57,619 bases of DNA from an uncultured Collinsella sp. GTDB taxonomy: Bacteria; Actinomycetota; Coriobacteriia; Coriobacteriales; Coriobacteriaceae. Below the pieces are notes generated by a model. That model made no database searches and was not told the DNA's origin. It saw only the letters and a program-made list of their open reading frames with translations. The stretch covers positions 1 to 57,619 of the forward strand of contig CAUCTV010000007.1 in assembly GCA_958445895.1 (NCBI GenBank). Direction: 5' to 3'. The translations under genes were made by a program, and so were the position numbers. How positions within the stretch are numbered: position 1 is the first letter of the stretch; each line of letters opens with the position of its first letter. Below are positions 18,072-25,991 of the stretch, one piece after another.

Positions 18072-18791
18072 TTACGCCTCCTTTTTCTGCTTATCGCGGG
18101 CGGCCTTGGCGGCAAGCGCCGCACGGACCTTGGCCACTTTCTCGGGATCCATGGCGGCGAGCTTTGCCTCCATCTCGGCAGCCTTGAGCGCGGCCTTCGC
18201 AGCAGCCTCATCGTGCTGAGCATCGGAGCCGGTAGCCGCAGCGGGCTGAGCGACAGCAGCACCCGCAGCATCGCCAGCGCCCACAGCGCCCTTCCCCGCG
18301 GCGGCCGTGGTGGCGGCAGCCTTCTCGGCCGCGGCCTTGCGCGCCTTGGCCTCGGCAGCGGCACGGACCTTCATGGCTTTCTCTCGCGCAGCCTTCACCT
18401 CGGGCGTGATAACGCTCATGGGCTCGGCAGTCGAGACCTGGTAGAAAAAGCCCTTAAAGTCGATCTGCATATCGGTGATGGCAAGACCGAATAGGTCGTG
18501 CGCTTCGTTTTCAAACGGGAATACCGCCGGATAGTACGAGCTGATGGACGGAATCTCCTGGTACTGATCAATTCCCTCAACCACCAGGTTCTCGATCGCA
18601 TAGCTGCCGTCCTGCGCAATATGCTCCTGAGCAGCACGAACGTTGATAAACGTATAGACCAGGCGATACGATCCGTCGTCCACACAGCGCTCGGCGTGCA
18701 TCTGCATAAAGCGCGCGCCGACGCCCTTGAGCACCTGGACATGCGGCAGGAGCTCGTCAATCCCGACGGTGATATAGATAGCCTTTTGCAT
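18072..18791 (-). CDS. echD: Ech hydrogenase subunit EchD (NuoC-like) with Ala/Lys-rich tail
   Basis: A 239-residue protein. Residues 1-125 match the 30-kDa/NuoC fold, including the block FPFENEAHDLFGLAI typical of this subunit. Residues 130-239 are a low-complexity tail rich in Ala, Lys and Glu, likely helical or disordered, which roughly doubles the usual length of EchD. The ATG shares one base with the echC stop codon (TAATG), so the two are coupled. EchD is part of the peripheral arm that holds EchC and EchE. Confidence 0.88.
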   Translation of the reverse strand: MQKAIYITVGIDELLPHVQVLKGVGARFMQMHAERCVDDGSYRLVYTFINVRAAQEHIAQDGSYAIENLVVEGIDQYQEIPSISSYYPAVFPFENEAHDLFGLAITDMQIDFKGFFYQVSTAEPMSVITPEVKAAREKAMKVRAAAEAKARKAAAEKAAATTAAAGKGAVGAGDAAGAAVAQPAAATGSDAQHDEAAAKAALKAAEMEAKLAAMDPEKVAKVRAALAAKAARDKQKKEA

Positions 18792-19396
18792 TACTCGGCC
18801 TCCTTTGCAGCGGCGGGTGCGGCGGACTTCCCGACGGACAAATCGGCCTCGACGCCATCACCGGCACCGTCAGTCCCGGCACCCGCAGCAGCCACAAACC
18901 CGTCCTCGCCCAACTCAACGCCACCGTCCCAAGTAGCGGCACCGCCCACGGTAAGCGGATCGCCGCCGGCGCGCATCACGGCCTCCTTCTGGTCCAGGAT
19001 GCCGCACGCCTCCACGATGGCATCGATCACGGTCTCGGGGCGAATGGCGCATCCGGGCGCGTACACGTCCACGGGAATCGCGCGGTCCACGCCGCCGATC
19101 ACGTTGTAGGCATCGCGGAACACGCCGCCCGAGCACGCGCAGATGCCGCAGGCCACCACGCACTTGGGCTCGAGCATCTGGTTGTAAATCTGGCGCACGA
19201 CGGGCAGGTTCTGGGCATTGACCGACCCCGTCACCAAAAAGATATCCGCATGCTTGGGGTTGCCGGTGTTGACCACGCCAAAGCGCTCCGCATCGAACAG
19301 CGGCGTGAGCGAGGCCAGCACCTCGATATCGCATCCGTTGCAGCTCGAGCCGTCGTAATGAATAACCCACGGCGAGCGCGACATTTTATGATCCAT
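18791..19396 (-). CDS. echC: Ech hydrogenase small subunit EchC
   Basis: A 201-residue NuoB/hydrogenase small-subunit protein. The cluster ligands can be read as Cys19 and Cys22 (SSCNGCDIEV), one of the cysteines in CGICACSGG (83-88) and Cys116 (APGCAIRPE), which bind the proximal 4Fe-4S cluster next to the NiFe site. The core is complete by about residue 150; the last 50 residues are Gly/Ala/Asp-rich and look like an added tail, comparable to that of EchD. It starts 12 bases after the fused EchA-EchB gene. Confidence 0.92.
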   Translation of the reverse strand: MDHKMSRSPWVIHYDGSSCNGCDIEVLASLTPLFDAERFGVVNTGNPKHADIFLVTGSVNAQNLPVVRQIYNQMLEPKCVVACGICACSGGVFRDAYNVIGGVDRAIPVDVYAPGCAIRPETVIDAIVEACGILDQKEAVMRAGGDPLTVGGAATWDGGVELGEDGFVAAAGAGTDGAGDGVEADLSVGKSAAPAAAKEAE

Positions 19397-19408
19397 GGAT
19401 GCCGCCTC

Positions 19409-22291
19409 CTAAATAAACACGTCGACGAGGATGGGCATAAGGTTGAGCAGGCCAAACACCAGCGCCACGCCCCAGCCGAGCTTAAAGCAGCTGCGCCAGG
19501 TGCTGCGCGCGAAGGTGTTGTCGATCAGCACCTCGACAAAGTACGTCGCGGCCATCACGACCAGGGCGACCACCCAGCTCACCGGGTTGTCCCAGACAAA
19601 GAACATGCCCACCCACATCAAAAACAGCACGGTCTCGCACCAGTGCATAAGGGTCATCTTGGCCAGCGTGCCGCCGCTCATCTCGGTGGCGACACCCTGG
19701 ACAATCTCCTGATGCGCGTGATGCGAGTACGAAAGGTCAAACGGCGACTTGCGCAGCTTGATGGTAAGCACCGCGAGCAGCGCGAGGAAAATGGGCGCGC
19801 TGTACACGATGATGGGGGCCGACTGCCCCGTCACGGCGATGGAATCAAAGCTATCGGTGGCAAGATACAGGCCCACGCTCATCAACAGAACGGCGGGCTC
19901 GTAACTCATAACCTGCAGCAACTCACGATCGGCACCGACCTGGGCAAACGGGCTTTGCGTCGAGGCGGACGCCAACACCACAAAAATCGCGGCGAGTGTC
20001 ACCATAAAAGCGCACAGCAGCGTGTTGGAGCCCGACACAAAGATGCCGCCGCCCACCACGGTAAAGATGAGCGCGCACGCCATGTAGGTATCGTCCATGG
20101 TGTTTACGCTGGCGGGGGCCTTGCGCAGCAGCTTGGCAACGTCGTAGAAGGGCTGCAGCAAGCGCGGGCCCACGCGGCCCTGCATGCGAGCCGAAAGCTT
20201 ACGGTCAAGACCGTCAATCAGGCCGCCCACAAGCGGCGCCAGCAAGGCAAACGCCACGGTGCCAATAAATATGCCCACGACGCCCGAGCCTTCGAAATAC
20301 TTTCCGCGCAGCACCGAGGGCGCACTCATGGCAAGCCGCTCGGGCCCAATCCACGCGCAGCACAGCAGCGCAAACAAGATAATGCTGCAGCACACGACGC
20401 TACCCGCGGGGCCAATACGCTTCTCGCCAAGGGCGTCCTCCGAGTACCAATTGCGCTTTTCGGCCTTCACCTCGCGTCCCATCGAGCCGCGGAAATGGCG
20501 ATATTTGTCGGTTCCCACGCCCGAAAGATATACGTTTACGTGCGGTTTGTTGCTCACGCGGAATGAAGTCAGCAGCACCACGGCGATAAACGCCACGATA
20601 ACCACCATCAGATACATGGCATCCTTGCCAATAACGTACGGCACGCGGCCAAACACCATGGCCAAGTAAGGCGACACCAGACCGCTCGAGATAACCGGGA
20701 ACGCCACGCAGCACAGAATCAGCAGCGCGGCGATGGTATTGAGGGCCATCCATTCGGTCTTATGGACATTGACCTCAACGTTTTGAGCCGTGGGGTCGAC
20801 GCCCGAAAGCTTGGCAAGCCACTTGCCCCAGAAGAAGAACGTCGCGGCCGAGCCAAAGGCAAGCACCATGATCATGAGCACGTTGCCGGTCTGGGCAAAC
20901 GCCACCAGGGCGCCCCACTTGGACACGAGCATGCCAAACGGAGCCACGAACATGCCCATAATGCCCAGCATCATCAGGCGCGTCAGGTGCGGCATGCGGC
21001 TGAACATGCCGTCCATGTCCTCGATATTGCGGCTGCCGATATGATGCTCGGCCGTGCCCACGCACAGGAACAGCAGCGACTTTGCCACCGTATGGAACAG
21101 GATCAGGAAGATCGCGGCCCACACGGCCTCGGGCGCGCCGACGCCTAGGCAGGCGCTGATAAGGCCCAAGTTGGAAATGGTGGAGTACGCGAGCACGCGT
21201 TTGGCGTTGCTCTGCGAGATGGCCATGAGGGCAGCGAGCAAAAACGTGATGGCACCCACACTCGTGACCATAAAGCCAGTCACGGGATAGATGGCATAGA
21301 GTGGGCTCAGCTTGACCATCAGGAACACGCCGGCTTTGACCATGGTTGACGAGTGCAGCAGGGCGCTCGTGGGCGTGGGGGCAACCATGGCACCCAATAG
21401 CCAAGTGTGGAACGGCATCTGCGCGGCCTTGGTGAGTGCGGCGAGCGACAGCAGAACGACCGGCATCACCAGCAGCGCGGATTGCGCGGTTCCGGCGCCG
21501 GAAAGCTCGATCATGCCCGAGATGGTCAGCGGCATGCCGTTAACGTGCAGGTACATGAGCCCGGCCAAAAACGCGATGCCGCCCAGCATGTTGAGGATGA
21601 TCTGGGTGAAAGCGTTTTTTATGGCCTCGGGCGTGCGCGTGTAGCCAATCATGAGGAACGAGCACACGGTGGTGATTTCCCAGCCACAGAACAGCCACTC
21701 AAGGTTGTCGCTTGTCACGATGACGAACATGGCCGAGAGGAACAGGAACATAAGCGCCAGGAACTGCGGGCGTCGGTCAGGCGCCGTCTGCCCGCGCAGC
21801 GCTGCCTCGTGCTCGTCGTGGGCCTGGAAGTCCTTCATGTAGCCCAGGGCGTACACGCAGATAAGGCTGCCGACAATGCCGACGGCAAGCACCATGATCA
21901 CGCTCATGTAGTCAAGGTAGAGTGGCGTTGCCGTGACGGCTTCGGTCGCGGGCAGCGTCATAGCTGCAAAGGTGAGCGAGCCCACCAGCTGCACCACGCC
22001 GAGCACCGTGGTGAGCGTGCTCTTATATTTACGCGCGTTGTACAGGATGACGGCGCACAGGATCACGTCGATGACGGAGCTGATGATCGAGAGCACATGC
22101 GAGGTGCCGGGGGCAACCTCGAAGCTCTGCGGGCCCGTGCCAAAAAACATGACGGCGACTACAACCGTCACCGCCATAATAATGCCGGAGCCTACAAGCC
22201 CTACCGCATCGCGGGCGCGGTCACCGCGCGCGAGCAGCATGCCCAGCGCCGGTACCAGCGGAAACAGGGTAAGGAAATACAGTAGCGTCAT
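19409..22291 (-). CDS. echA/echB: Fused Ech hydrogenase membrane subunits EchA-EchB
   Basis: One 960-residue reading frame holds two subunits that are separate in known Ech enzymes. Residues 1 to about 650 are EchA-like (NuoL/MrpA family): many membrane helices with the ion-channel block LTKAAQMPFHTWLLGAM and APTPTSALLHSSTMVKAG at about 286-320. Residues from about 670 are EchB-like (NuoH family), with GLDRKLSARMQGRVGPRLLQ at about 694-713 and the later acidic loop KSPFDLSYSHHAHQEIVQG. The joint lies around residues 600-670. The EchA part would pump ions and the EchB part connects it to the hydrogenase module. It is the first gene of the operon, with GGGGGAG upstream of the ATG at 22291. The order A then B matches separate echA-echB genes, so fusion by loss of a stop is the simple explanation. 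Confidence 0.92.
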   Translation of the reverse strand: MTLLYFLTLFPLVPALGMLLARGDRARDAVGLVGSGIIMAVTVVVAVMFFGTGPQSFEVAPGTSHVLSIISSVIDVILCAVILYNARKYKSTLTTVLGVVQLVGSLTFAAMTLPATEAVTATPLYLDYMSVIMVLAVGIVGSLICVYALGYMKDFQAHDEHEAALRGQTAPDRRPQFLALMFLFLSAMFVIVTSDNLEWLFCGWEITTVCSFLMIGYTRTPEAIKNAFTQIILNMLGGIAFLAGLMYLHVNGMPLTISGMIELSGAGTAQSALLVMPVVLLSLAALTKAAQMPFHTWLLGAMVAPTPTSALLHSSTMVKAGVFLMVKLSPLYAIYPVTGFMVTSVGAITFLLAALMAISQSNAKRVLAYSTISNLGLISACLGVGAPEAVWAAIFLILFHTVAKSLLFLCVGTAEHHIGSRNIEDMDGMFSRMPHLTRLMMLGIMGMFVAPFGMLVSKWGALVAFAQTGNVLMIMVLAFGSAATFFFWGKWLAKLSGVDPTAQNVEVNVHKTEWMALNTIAALLILCCVAFPVISSGLVSPYLAMVFGRVPYVIGKDAMYLMVVIVAFIAVVLLTSFRVSNKPHVNVYLSGVGTDKYRHFRGSMGREVKAEKRNWYSEDALGEKRIGPAGSVVCCSIILFALLCCAWIGPERLAMSAPSVLRGKYFEGSGVVGIFIGTVAFALLAPLVGGLIDGLDRKLSARMQGRVGPRLLQPFYDVAKLLRKAPASVNTMDDTYMACALIFTVVGGGIFVSGSNTLLCAFMVTLAAIFVVLASASTQSPFAQVGADRELLQVMSYEPAVLLMSVGLYLATDSFDSIAVTGQSAPIIVYSAPIFLALLAVLTIKLRKSPFDLSYSHHAHQEIVQGVATEMSGGTLAKMTLMHWCETVLFLMWVGMFFVWDNPVSWVVALVVMAATYFVEVLIDNTFARSTWRSCFKLGWGVALVFGLLNLMPILVDVFI

Positions 22292-22436
22292 ACCATCACT
22301 CCCCCATGCAAAAACGCTGCAATTGTTTAACGTTATAGCTCAGTTGAGGAGTAGCGGCGGCGGGTTTTCGGTCAACTGGGGAGTTTTAGGCGTACGGGGT
22401 AAGGGCACGCCCGCATTGGAGCAGAGGGGCGGCAAG

Positions 22437-22460
22437 AAAAATGCGCCCCTGTGGGCGCAC
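22437..22460 (-). terminator. Terminator of the HTH protein gene
   Basis: On the minus strand GTGCGCCC-ACA-GGGGCGCA is followed directly by TTTTT, 12 bases after the stop codon of the HTH gene. Confidence 0.75.
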
Positions 22461-22471
22461 CATCCCATTCG

Positions 22472-22867
22472 CTATTCCGCCTTTTTAACGCGCGGCTTGC
22501 GACCGCGCGGCTTATCGGCCAGCGCGGACTCACCGCTCTCGCGATACTGGCGGCACCAGGCCTTGACCGAAGACTCGCTGGGGATCTTGTGCTTGATCAT
22601 GGCCTCGCGAACCGTCAGGCCGTTTTCCAGGCGATCCTTTACCACGGCGAGCTTGACGTCGTACGAATACGTGCGGTGATGCGAACCCGCGTTAAGCACG
22701 GCGTCGGCACCGCCCACGGCGTATGCGCGGGCCCACTGACGAGCCGTGGCCTGGGGAATGCCGAGCTCCGCGGCGAGGGCACGATGACCGACCCCCTCTT
22801 GGAGGACCTCGACGGCGCGCTGCCTAACCTCGGGCGCATGCGTGCGAGTCCTTGTTGCTTCCGACAT
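22472..22867 (-). CDS. Double helix-turn-helix protein (IS3 OrfA/transposase-like HTH)
   Basis: A 131-residue basic protein that appears to hold two HTH units, about residues 10-55 (EVRQRAVEVLQEGVGHRALA and a second helix ATARQWARAY) and about 65-115 (VVKDRLENGLTVREAMIKHK then SSVKAWCRQY). The W-[AC]-R-x-Y pattern resembles the DNA-binding N-terminal part of IS3-type transposases. There is no catalytic domain and no OrfB, inverted repeat or target duplication nearby, so it is either an insertion-sequence remnant or a domesticated regulator. The ATG at 22867 is used; a GTG at 22876 would add three residues. It has its own terminator. Confidence 0.7.
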   Translation of the reverse strand: MSEATRTRTHAPEVRQRAVEVLQEGVGHRALAAELGIPQATARQWARAYAVGGADAVLNAGSHHRTYSYDVKLAVVKDRLENGLTVREAMIKHKIPSESSVKAWCRQYRESGESALADKPRGRKPRVKKAE

Positions 22868-22876
22868 ACCTGCCAC

Positions 22877-23212
22877 TTCTTAGCCTTAACCGTTAATCTG
22901 CTTTCTTACGTGCTTGTTAGATAGTAGCATTTTGCTGTTCGCGCGTAACAGTTAACTGAAAATTGCAACGGTGGCATCTGGGCATTTGGCATCAATTTAC
23001 GACATTTCTTTATCGATTATTTACGCTGGTAGCTAGCTCGCAGCCAATCGTCATTCGCTTGCCAACAAAATTGGCATCTCTTTATGTCCTTTGGTATAGA
23101 GGATATAATTATTAACCCCCCCCCGCCTAATAATTTTGAGCGGTCTGCAAGGCAGTAGACGTCCTCACTCCTCATGATTAGCGCGCATTGCCATCCACTG
23201 GAGCAAAACAAG
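22877..23212. other. Gene-free AT-rich interval
   Basis: About 330 bases with a much lower GC content than the surroundings, including a C9-type run near 23117 next to ATAATTATTAA. Two small palindromes, TTAACCGTTAA at about 22885-22895 and CAGTTAACTG near 22947-22958, lie upstream of the HTH gene with a possible promoter (TTACGC, 16 bases, TACTAT on the minus strand) between or beside them. The only reading frame of size (64 codons) has no recognisable features. Confidence 0.45.
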
Positions 23213-23250
23213 AAGGGCGGGACCTGCTGCGCTTGCAGACCCCGCCCCGG
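23213..23250 (-). terminator. Probable terminator of the flavin oxidoreductase gene
   Basis: On the minus strand GGGCGGGG and CCCGCCC form a stem around a loop of about 19 bases, followed by TTCTTGTTTT. It lies about 70 bases beyond the stop codon. Confidence 0.5.
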
Positions 23251-23320
23251 TTGACACCCGATGGGACGCAGTCGGGCGAGGCGGATCCGTGCTACCGCCC
23301 CGCCTGGCCGCGATGTTCAA

Positions 23321-25351
23321 CTACAGCTCGTTGGCCGCGTGATACGCCGTGCGGATGGCGCTCGCGATGTCGGCGGTGCGCTCGCCCGAGCAGTCGCCCA
23401 CACAGGTCACGGGCACCGTCACGCCATCAAGGTCAAACGCGTTGGCCTTGGAGCCTGCGGCCATCACCACGTAATCGCAGGCGATCTTCACCGGCTCCTC
23501 GGCGCCGTCCTCGGTGGTGCGAATGGCCTCCACGCCCTCGTCGGTAATGGCGGTCAGGCGGGTCTTCACGTGCTGTTCCACGTTGTGGGCGGCAAAGTCG
23601 CTCATGATCAGCGGCAGAATGGTCTCGGACTCGCCCGCGGCAATCTTGTCGAGCATCTCCACGATCTCCACCTCGCAGCCGTGCTGCAGCAGGTGCTCGG
23701 CAGTCTCGGTGCCCACCAGGCCGCCGCCAATGACGGTGACGCGGCCCGTAAGCTCCACCTTGCCGGCCAGCACGTCCCAGCTCGAGACGACCTTCTCCGA
23801 ATCGGCACCCGGAACGGGAATGACCACGTCGTGCGCGCCCACGGCCACAATCGCGGCGTCGGCGGCGTTGAGGTCCGCGGGGCTAGCGGCGTGGTTGAGC
23901 TCAACCTTCACGCCCAGGCCGGGCAGAATCTTCTCGTAGTACTCCACCGAGCGCATGATCTCGTCCTTGCGCGGAGGCGCGGCCGCCAGCACAATCTGGC
24001 CGCCCAGATGGTCGCTCGCCTCGTAGACGGTCACGTCGTAGCCGCGCTTGGCCGCCACGCGCGCGGCCTCCAGGCCGGCAATACCGCCGCCCACCACGGC
24101 GATCTTCTTGTCACCCTCGCCCGGCTTAATGGCGACGGTCGCCTCGTCGCCGTTCTCGGCATTGAGCACGCACGAGATGTACTGACGGTTTTGAATCGCG
24201 TCGACACAGCCCTTGTTGCAGTTGAGGCACTCGCGGATGGGCTCGCCCGTAGCGGCCTTCAGCGCAATGTCGGGGTCGCACATGAGCGAGCGGCCATAGG
24301 CGATGATGTCGGCCGCGCCGTCTTCCAGTATCTTCTCGCCGGCCTCGACCGAGACAACACGGCCGACGGTTGCCACCGGCACGGAGACCAGGGCCTTGAC
24401 GCGCTCGGCCACGGGCAGCGTCCAGTTGTAGGGCATGGCGCCCATGGGCGGAATGGTGTCGCCCATGCTGCCGGTGTGGTTGGCCTGTGCGACCTGGATC
24501 ATGTCGATGCCCGCGCCCTCGAGCAACTTGGCAAACTCGCAGGCCTCATCGGGCTGCAGGCCACCCTTGCCGCGCGGCGTGCCGTCGGGGTTCTCCATAA
24601 TCACGGGAAGCTTGTACTCCACCATCAGCTGCGGCGCGGCTTCCTTAATGGCAGCGACGACCTCCAGCGCGTAGCGAACGCGGTTCTCGAACGAACCACC
24701 GTACTCGTCGGTGCGTTGGTTGAGGATGGCCGAGCACAGCGAACCCACCAAGCGGTCGCCGTGGACCTCGATGGCATCGATCCCGGCCTGCTGCGCGCGA
24801 GCGGCCGAGGCGGCGATAGCCTCCTTGATCTGGGTGAGCTGCTCCACACTCGCCTCGTTCACAAAGTGCTGCATGTCGTGGTGCAGCTTGGCGTAGGCCT
24901 GGTTGCGGATCTCGTTGGACTCGGCCATCTTGGCGGCAAAGGTCTCCTCGTCGCCGGAGGCCTTGGCCTCCTGCGCGGCCTTGGCGGCGGCCATGGAACC
25001 CATGACCATGCGGCCGACACCGGGCACGTCGTACTCGGGGTGGAACAGCTGCAGCGCGACCTTGGCGCCGTGCTTGTGAACGGCGTCGGCCAGCGCCTTA
25101 AACGTGGGGATCTGGGCGTCGGTCGCCAACTTGGGCGTGGGGCTTGCAGTCATGACGGGAGCGACGTCGCCGATGACGATGTAGCTCACGCCGCCACGGG
25201 CCAGGCGCTCGTAAAAAGCCAGGCTGCGCTCGCCGATGGAACCGTCGCGCTCCTCGTAGCCGGTGGTCAGCGGCGGGAACATAATACGGTTCTTGAGCTC
25301 AAGGGGGCCAACCGTAATGGGCTGGAGCAGCTTGGATGCAGGTGCGGTCAT
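23321..25351 (-). CDS. Old-Yellow-Enzyme-type NADH:flavin oxidoreductase (2,4-dienoyl-CoA reductase / BaiCD-like)
   Basis: A 676-residue flavo-iron-sulfur enzyme. Residues 1-360 form the FMN-binding TIM barrel (LELKNRIMFPPL at the start, FENRVRYALEV, GRSLMCDPDIA at the end). Cysteines at about 370-390 (RECLNCNKGCV and a later SCVLNAE) would bind a 4Fe-4S cluster. The C-terminal half binds FAD and NAD(P)H, with VVGGGIAGLEAARVAAKRG and IGGGLVGTETAEHL as dinucleotide motifs. The family reduces enoate groups in fatty acyl, bile acid or other dietary compounds; the substrate cannot be told from sequence. I prefer the ATG at 25351 because GAGAGGA is six bases upstream, whereas it abuts the ATG at 25357. 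It is monocistronic. Confidence 0.9.
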   Translation of the reverse strand: MTAPASKLLQPITVGPLELKNRIMFPPLTTGYEERDGSIGERSLAFYERLARGGVSYIVIGDVAPVMTASPTPKLATDAQIPTFKALADAVHKHGAKVALQLFHPEYDVPGVGRMVMGSMAAAKAAQEAKASGDEETFAAKMAESNEIRNQAYAKLHHDMQHFVNEASVEQLTQIKEAIAASAARAQQAGIDAIEVHGDRLVGSLCSAILNQRTDEYGGSFENRVRYALEVVAAIKEAAPQLMVEYKLPVIMENPDGTPRGKGGLQPDEACEFAKLLEGAGIDMIQVAQANHTGSMGDTIPPMGAMPYNWTLPVAERVKALVSVPVATVGRVVSVEAGEKILEDGAADIIAYGRSLMCDPDIALKAATGEPIRECLNCNKGCVDAIQNRQYISCVLNAENGDEATVAIKPGEGDKKIAVVGGGIAGLEAARVAAKRGYDVTVYEASDHLGGQIVLAAAPPRKDEIMRSVEYYEKILPGLGVKVELNHAASPADLNAADAAIVAVGAHDVVIPVPGADSEKVVSSWDVLAGKVELTGRVTVIGGGLVGTETAEHLLQHGCEVEIVEMLDKIAAGESETILPLIMSDFAAHNVEQHVKTRLTAITDEGVEAIRTTEDGAEEPVKIACDYVVMAAGSKANAFDLDGVTVPVTCVGDCSGERTADIASAIRTAYHAANEL

Positions 25352-25488
25352 GGACATTCCTCTCTTGTAGGCGCGGCGGCGATGATGCCGCGTAGTTGTC
25401 TAGAGGATATGGCATGGGGGTACAGCAGCACAACGGAAATCGGCGGATAGCAGGTAGCGGTAGGTGGATGGGGCGGGGCGGCCCGTCG

Positions 25489-25630
25489 GTTTGTCTCGAT
25501 CTGTAACAGTTACGCGGCAAAATCCGTCCCTCATGTTACAGATTTAGACAAACCGTCCAGGCGGGGACTCAACATCTCAATCTGTAACACCTAGCCGCCC
25601 AAATCGGGTCTAGATGTTACAGATCGAGAT
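25489..25630. repeat. Tandem pair of family B palindromes, locus 1
   Basis: Copy 1 (25489-25553) has arms GTTTGTCTCGATCTGTAACA and TGTTACAGATTTAGACAAAC. Copy 2 (25574-25630) has arms ATCTCAATCTGTAACA and TGTTACAGATCGAGAT. The inner 25-30 bases differ. The same pair arrangement occurs at 42717-42851. The interval between the flavin oxidoreductase gene and the tRNA contains nothing else recognisable. Confidence 0.85.
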
Positions 25631-25679
25631 TTTGTTTGAGAGGCCGAGAATTGGACCGAAAATACGGTCCCGGAATAAC

Positions 25680-25709
25680 AAAAAAGCTCGCCGGCTAGGC
25701 CGACGAGCT
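25680..25709 (-). terminator. Terminator of the initiator tRNA gene
   Basis: On the minus strand AGCTCGTCGG and CCGGCGAGCT form a ten-pair stem with one G-T pair and a five-base loop, followed by a T run, beginning ten bases after the tRNA 3' end. Confidence 0.85.
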
Positions 25710-25718
25710 GCAATTTCT

Positions 25719-25795
25719 TGGTCGCGGGGGCAGGATTTGAACCTACGACCTCCGGGTTATGAGCCCGGCGAGCTACCAGACTGCTCCACCCCGCA
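25719..25795 (-). tRNA. tRNA-fMet (initiator, anticodon CAU)
   Basis: A 77-base tRNA with CCA encoded. The anticodon loop is CTCATAA on a stem closed by three G-C pairs (GGG and CCC), the mark of initiator tRNA. The D arm has AGCAGTCTGGTAGCTC and the T arm GTAGGTTCAAATCCTGC. Position 1 is T and position 72 is G in this reading, giving a weak U-G pair where E. coli has the C-A mismatch; either leaves the end of the acceptor stem open for formylation. A promoter is seen upstream and a terminator downstream, so it is transcribed alone. Confidence 0.93.
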
Positions 25796-25826
25796 ATGTC
25801 TGGGCGCCTCATGTGCGCAAGAAAGA

Positions 25827-25855
25827 ATCTTACGCGGGAGTTCGGTAAACGGCAA
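25827..25855 (-). promoter_or_regulatory. Promoter of the initiator tRNA gene
   Basis: On the minus strand TTGCCG (25850-25855) and TAAGAT (25827-25832) are separated by exactly 17 bases, with the tRNA starting 31 bases further on. Confidence 0.55.
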
Positions 25856-25949
25856 GGAAAATCTCGTAGAGCATAATTCCTTCATATTTAAATTCCTCAG
25901 CCCATATCACCGTCAACGAATCGCAGTCGAGCGCCGTCGGCGACGCGTA

Positions 25950-25955
25950 TACAAT
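25950..25955 (+). promoter_or_regulatory. Candidate -10 box of coaX
   Basis: TACAAT (part of TATACAAT) lies 36 bases before the coaX start codon. No good -35 hexamer is seen at 17 bases. The same hexamer stands before the kinase, prs and amino-acid transporter genes. Confidence 0.35.
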
Positions 25956-25991
25956 GGTGCGCGTCCTTTTACGCCGACACCTGGAGTAGAC

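Noticed and set aside
16629..22291. Reading the five-gene cluster as part of respiratory complex I
   Set aside because: The large subunit keeps both Ni-binding CxxC pairs, which complex I has lost, and nuoE/F/G, A, J, K, M, N are absent.
23017..23211. A 64-codon minus-strand frame in the AT-rich interval
   Set aside because: No ribosome site, no recognisable motif, and the translation spans a C homopolymer run.
23261..25450. A 729-codon plus-strand frame opposite the flavin oxidoreductase gene
   Set aside because: The minus-strand enzyme is well supported and the plus product has no domain.
25489..25630. The family B palindromes as a two-repeat CRISPR
   Set aside because: The units are inverted repeats around variable interiors, only two per locus, with no cas genes in the window.
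25614..25991. N-terminal extension of CoaX
   Set aside because: It runs across the tRNA gene and the pantothenate kinase fold begins at the ATG at 25992.
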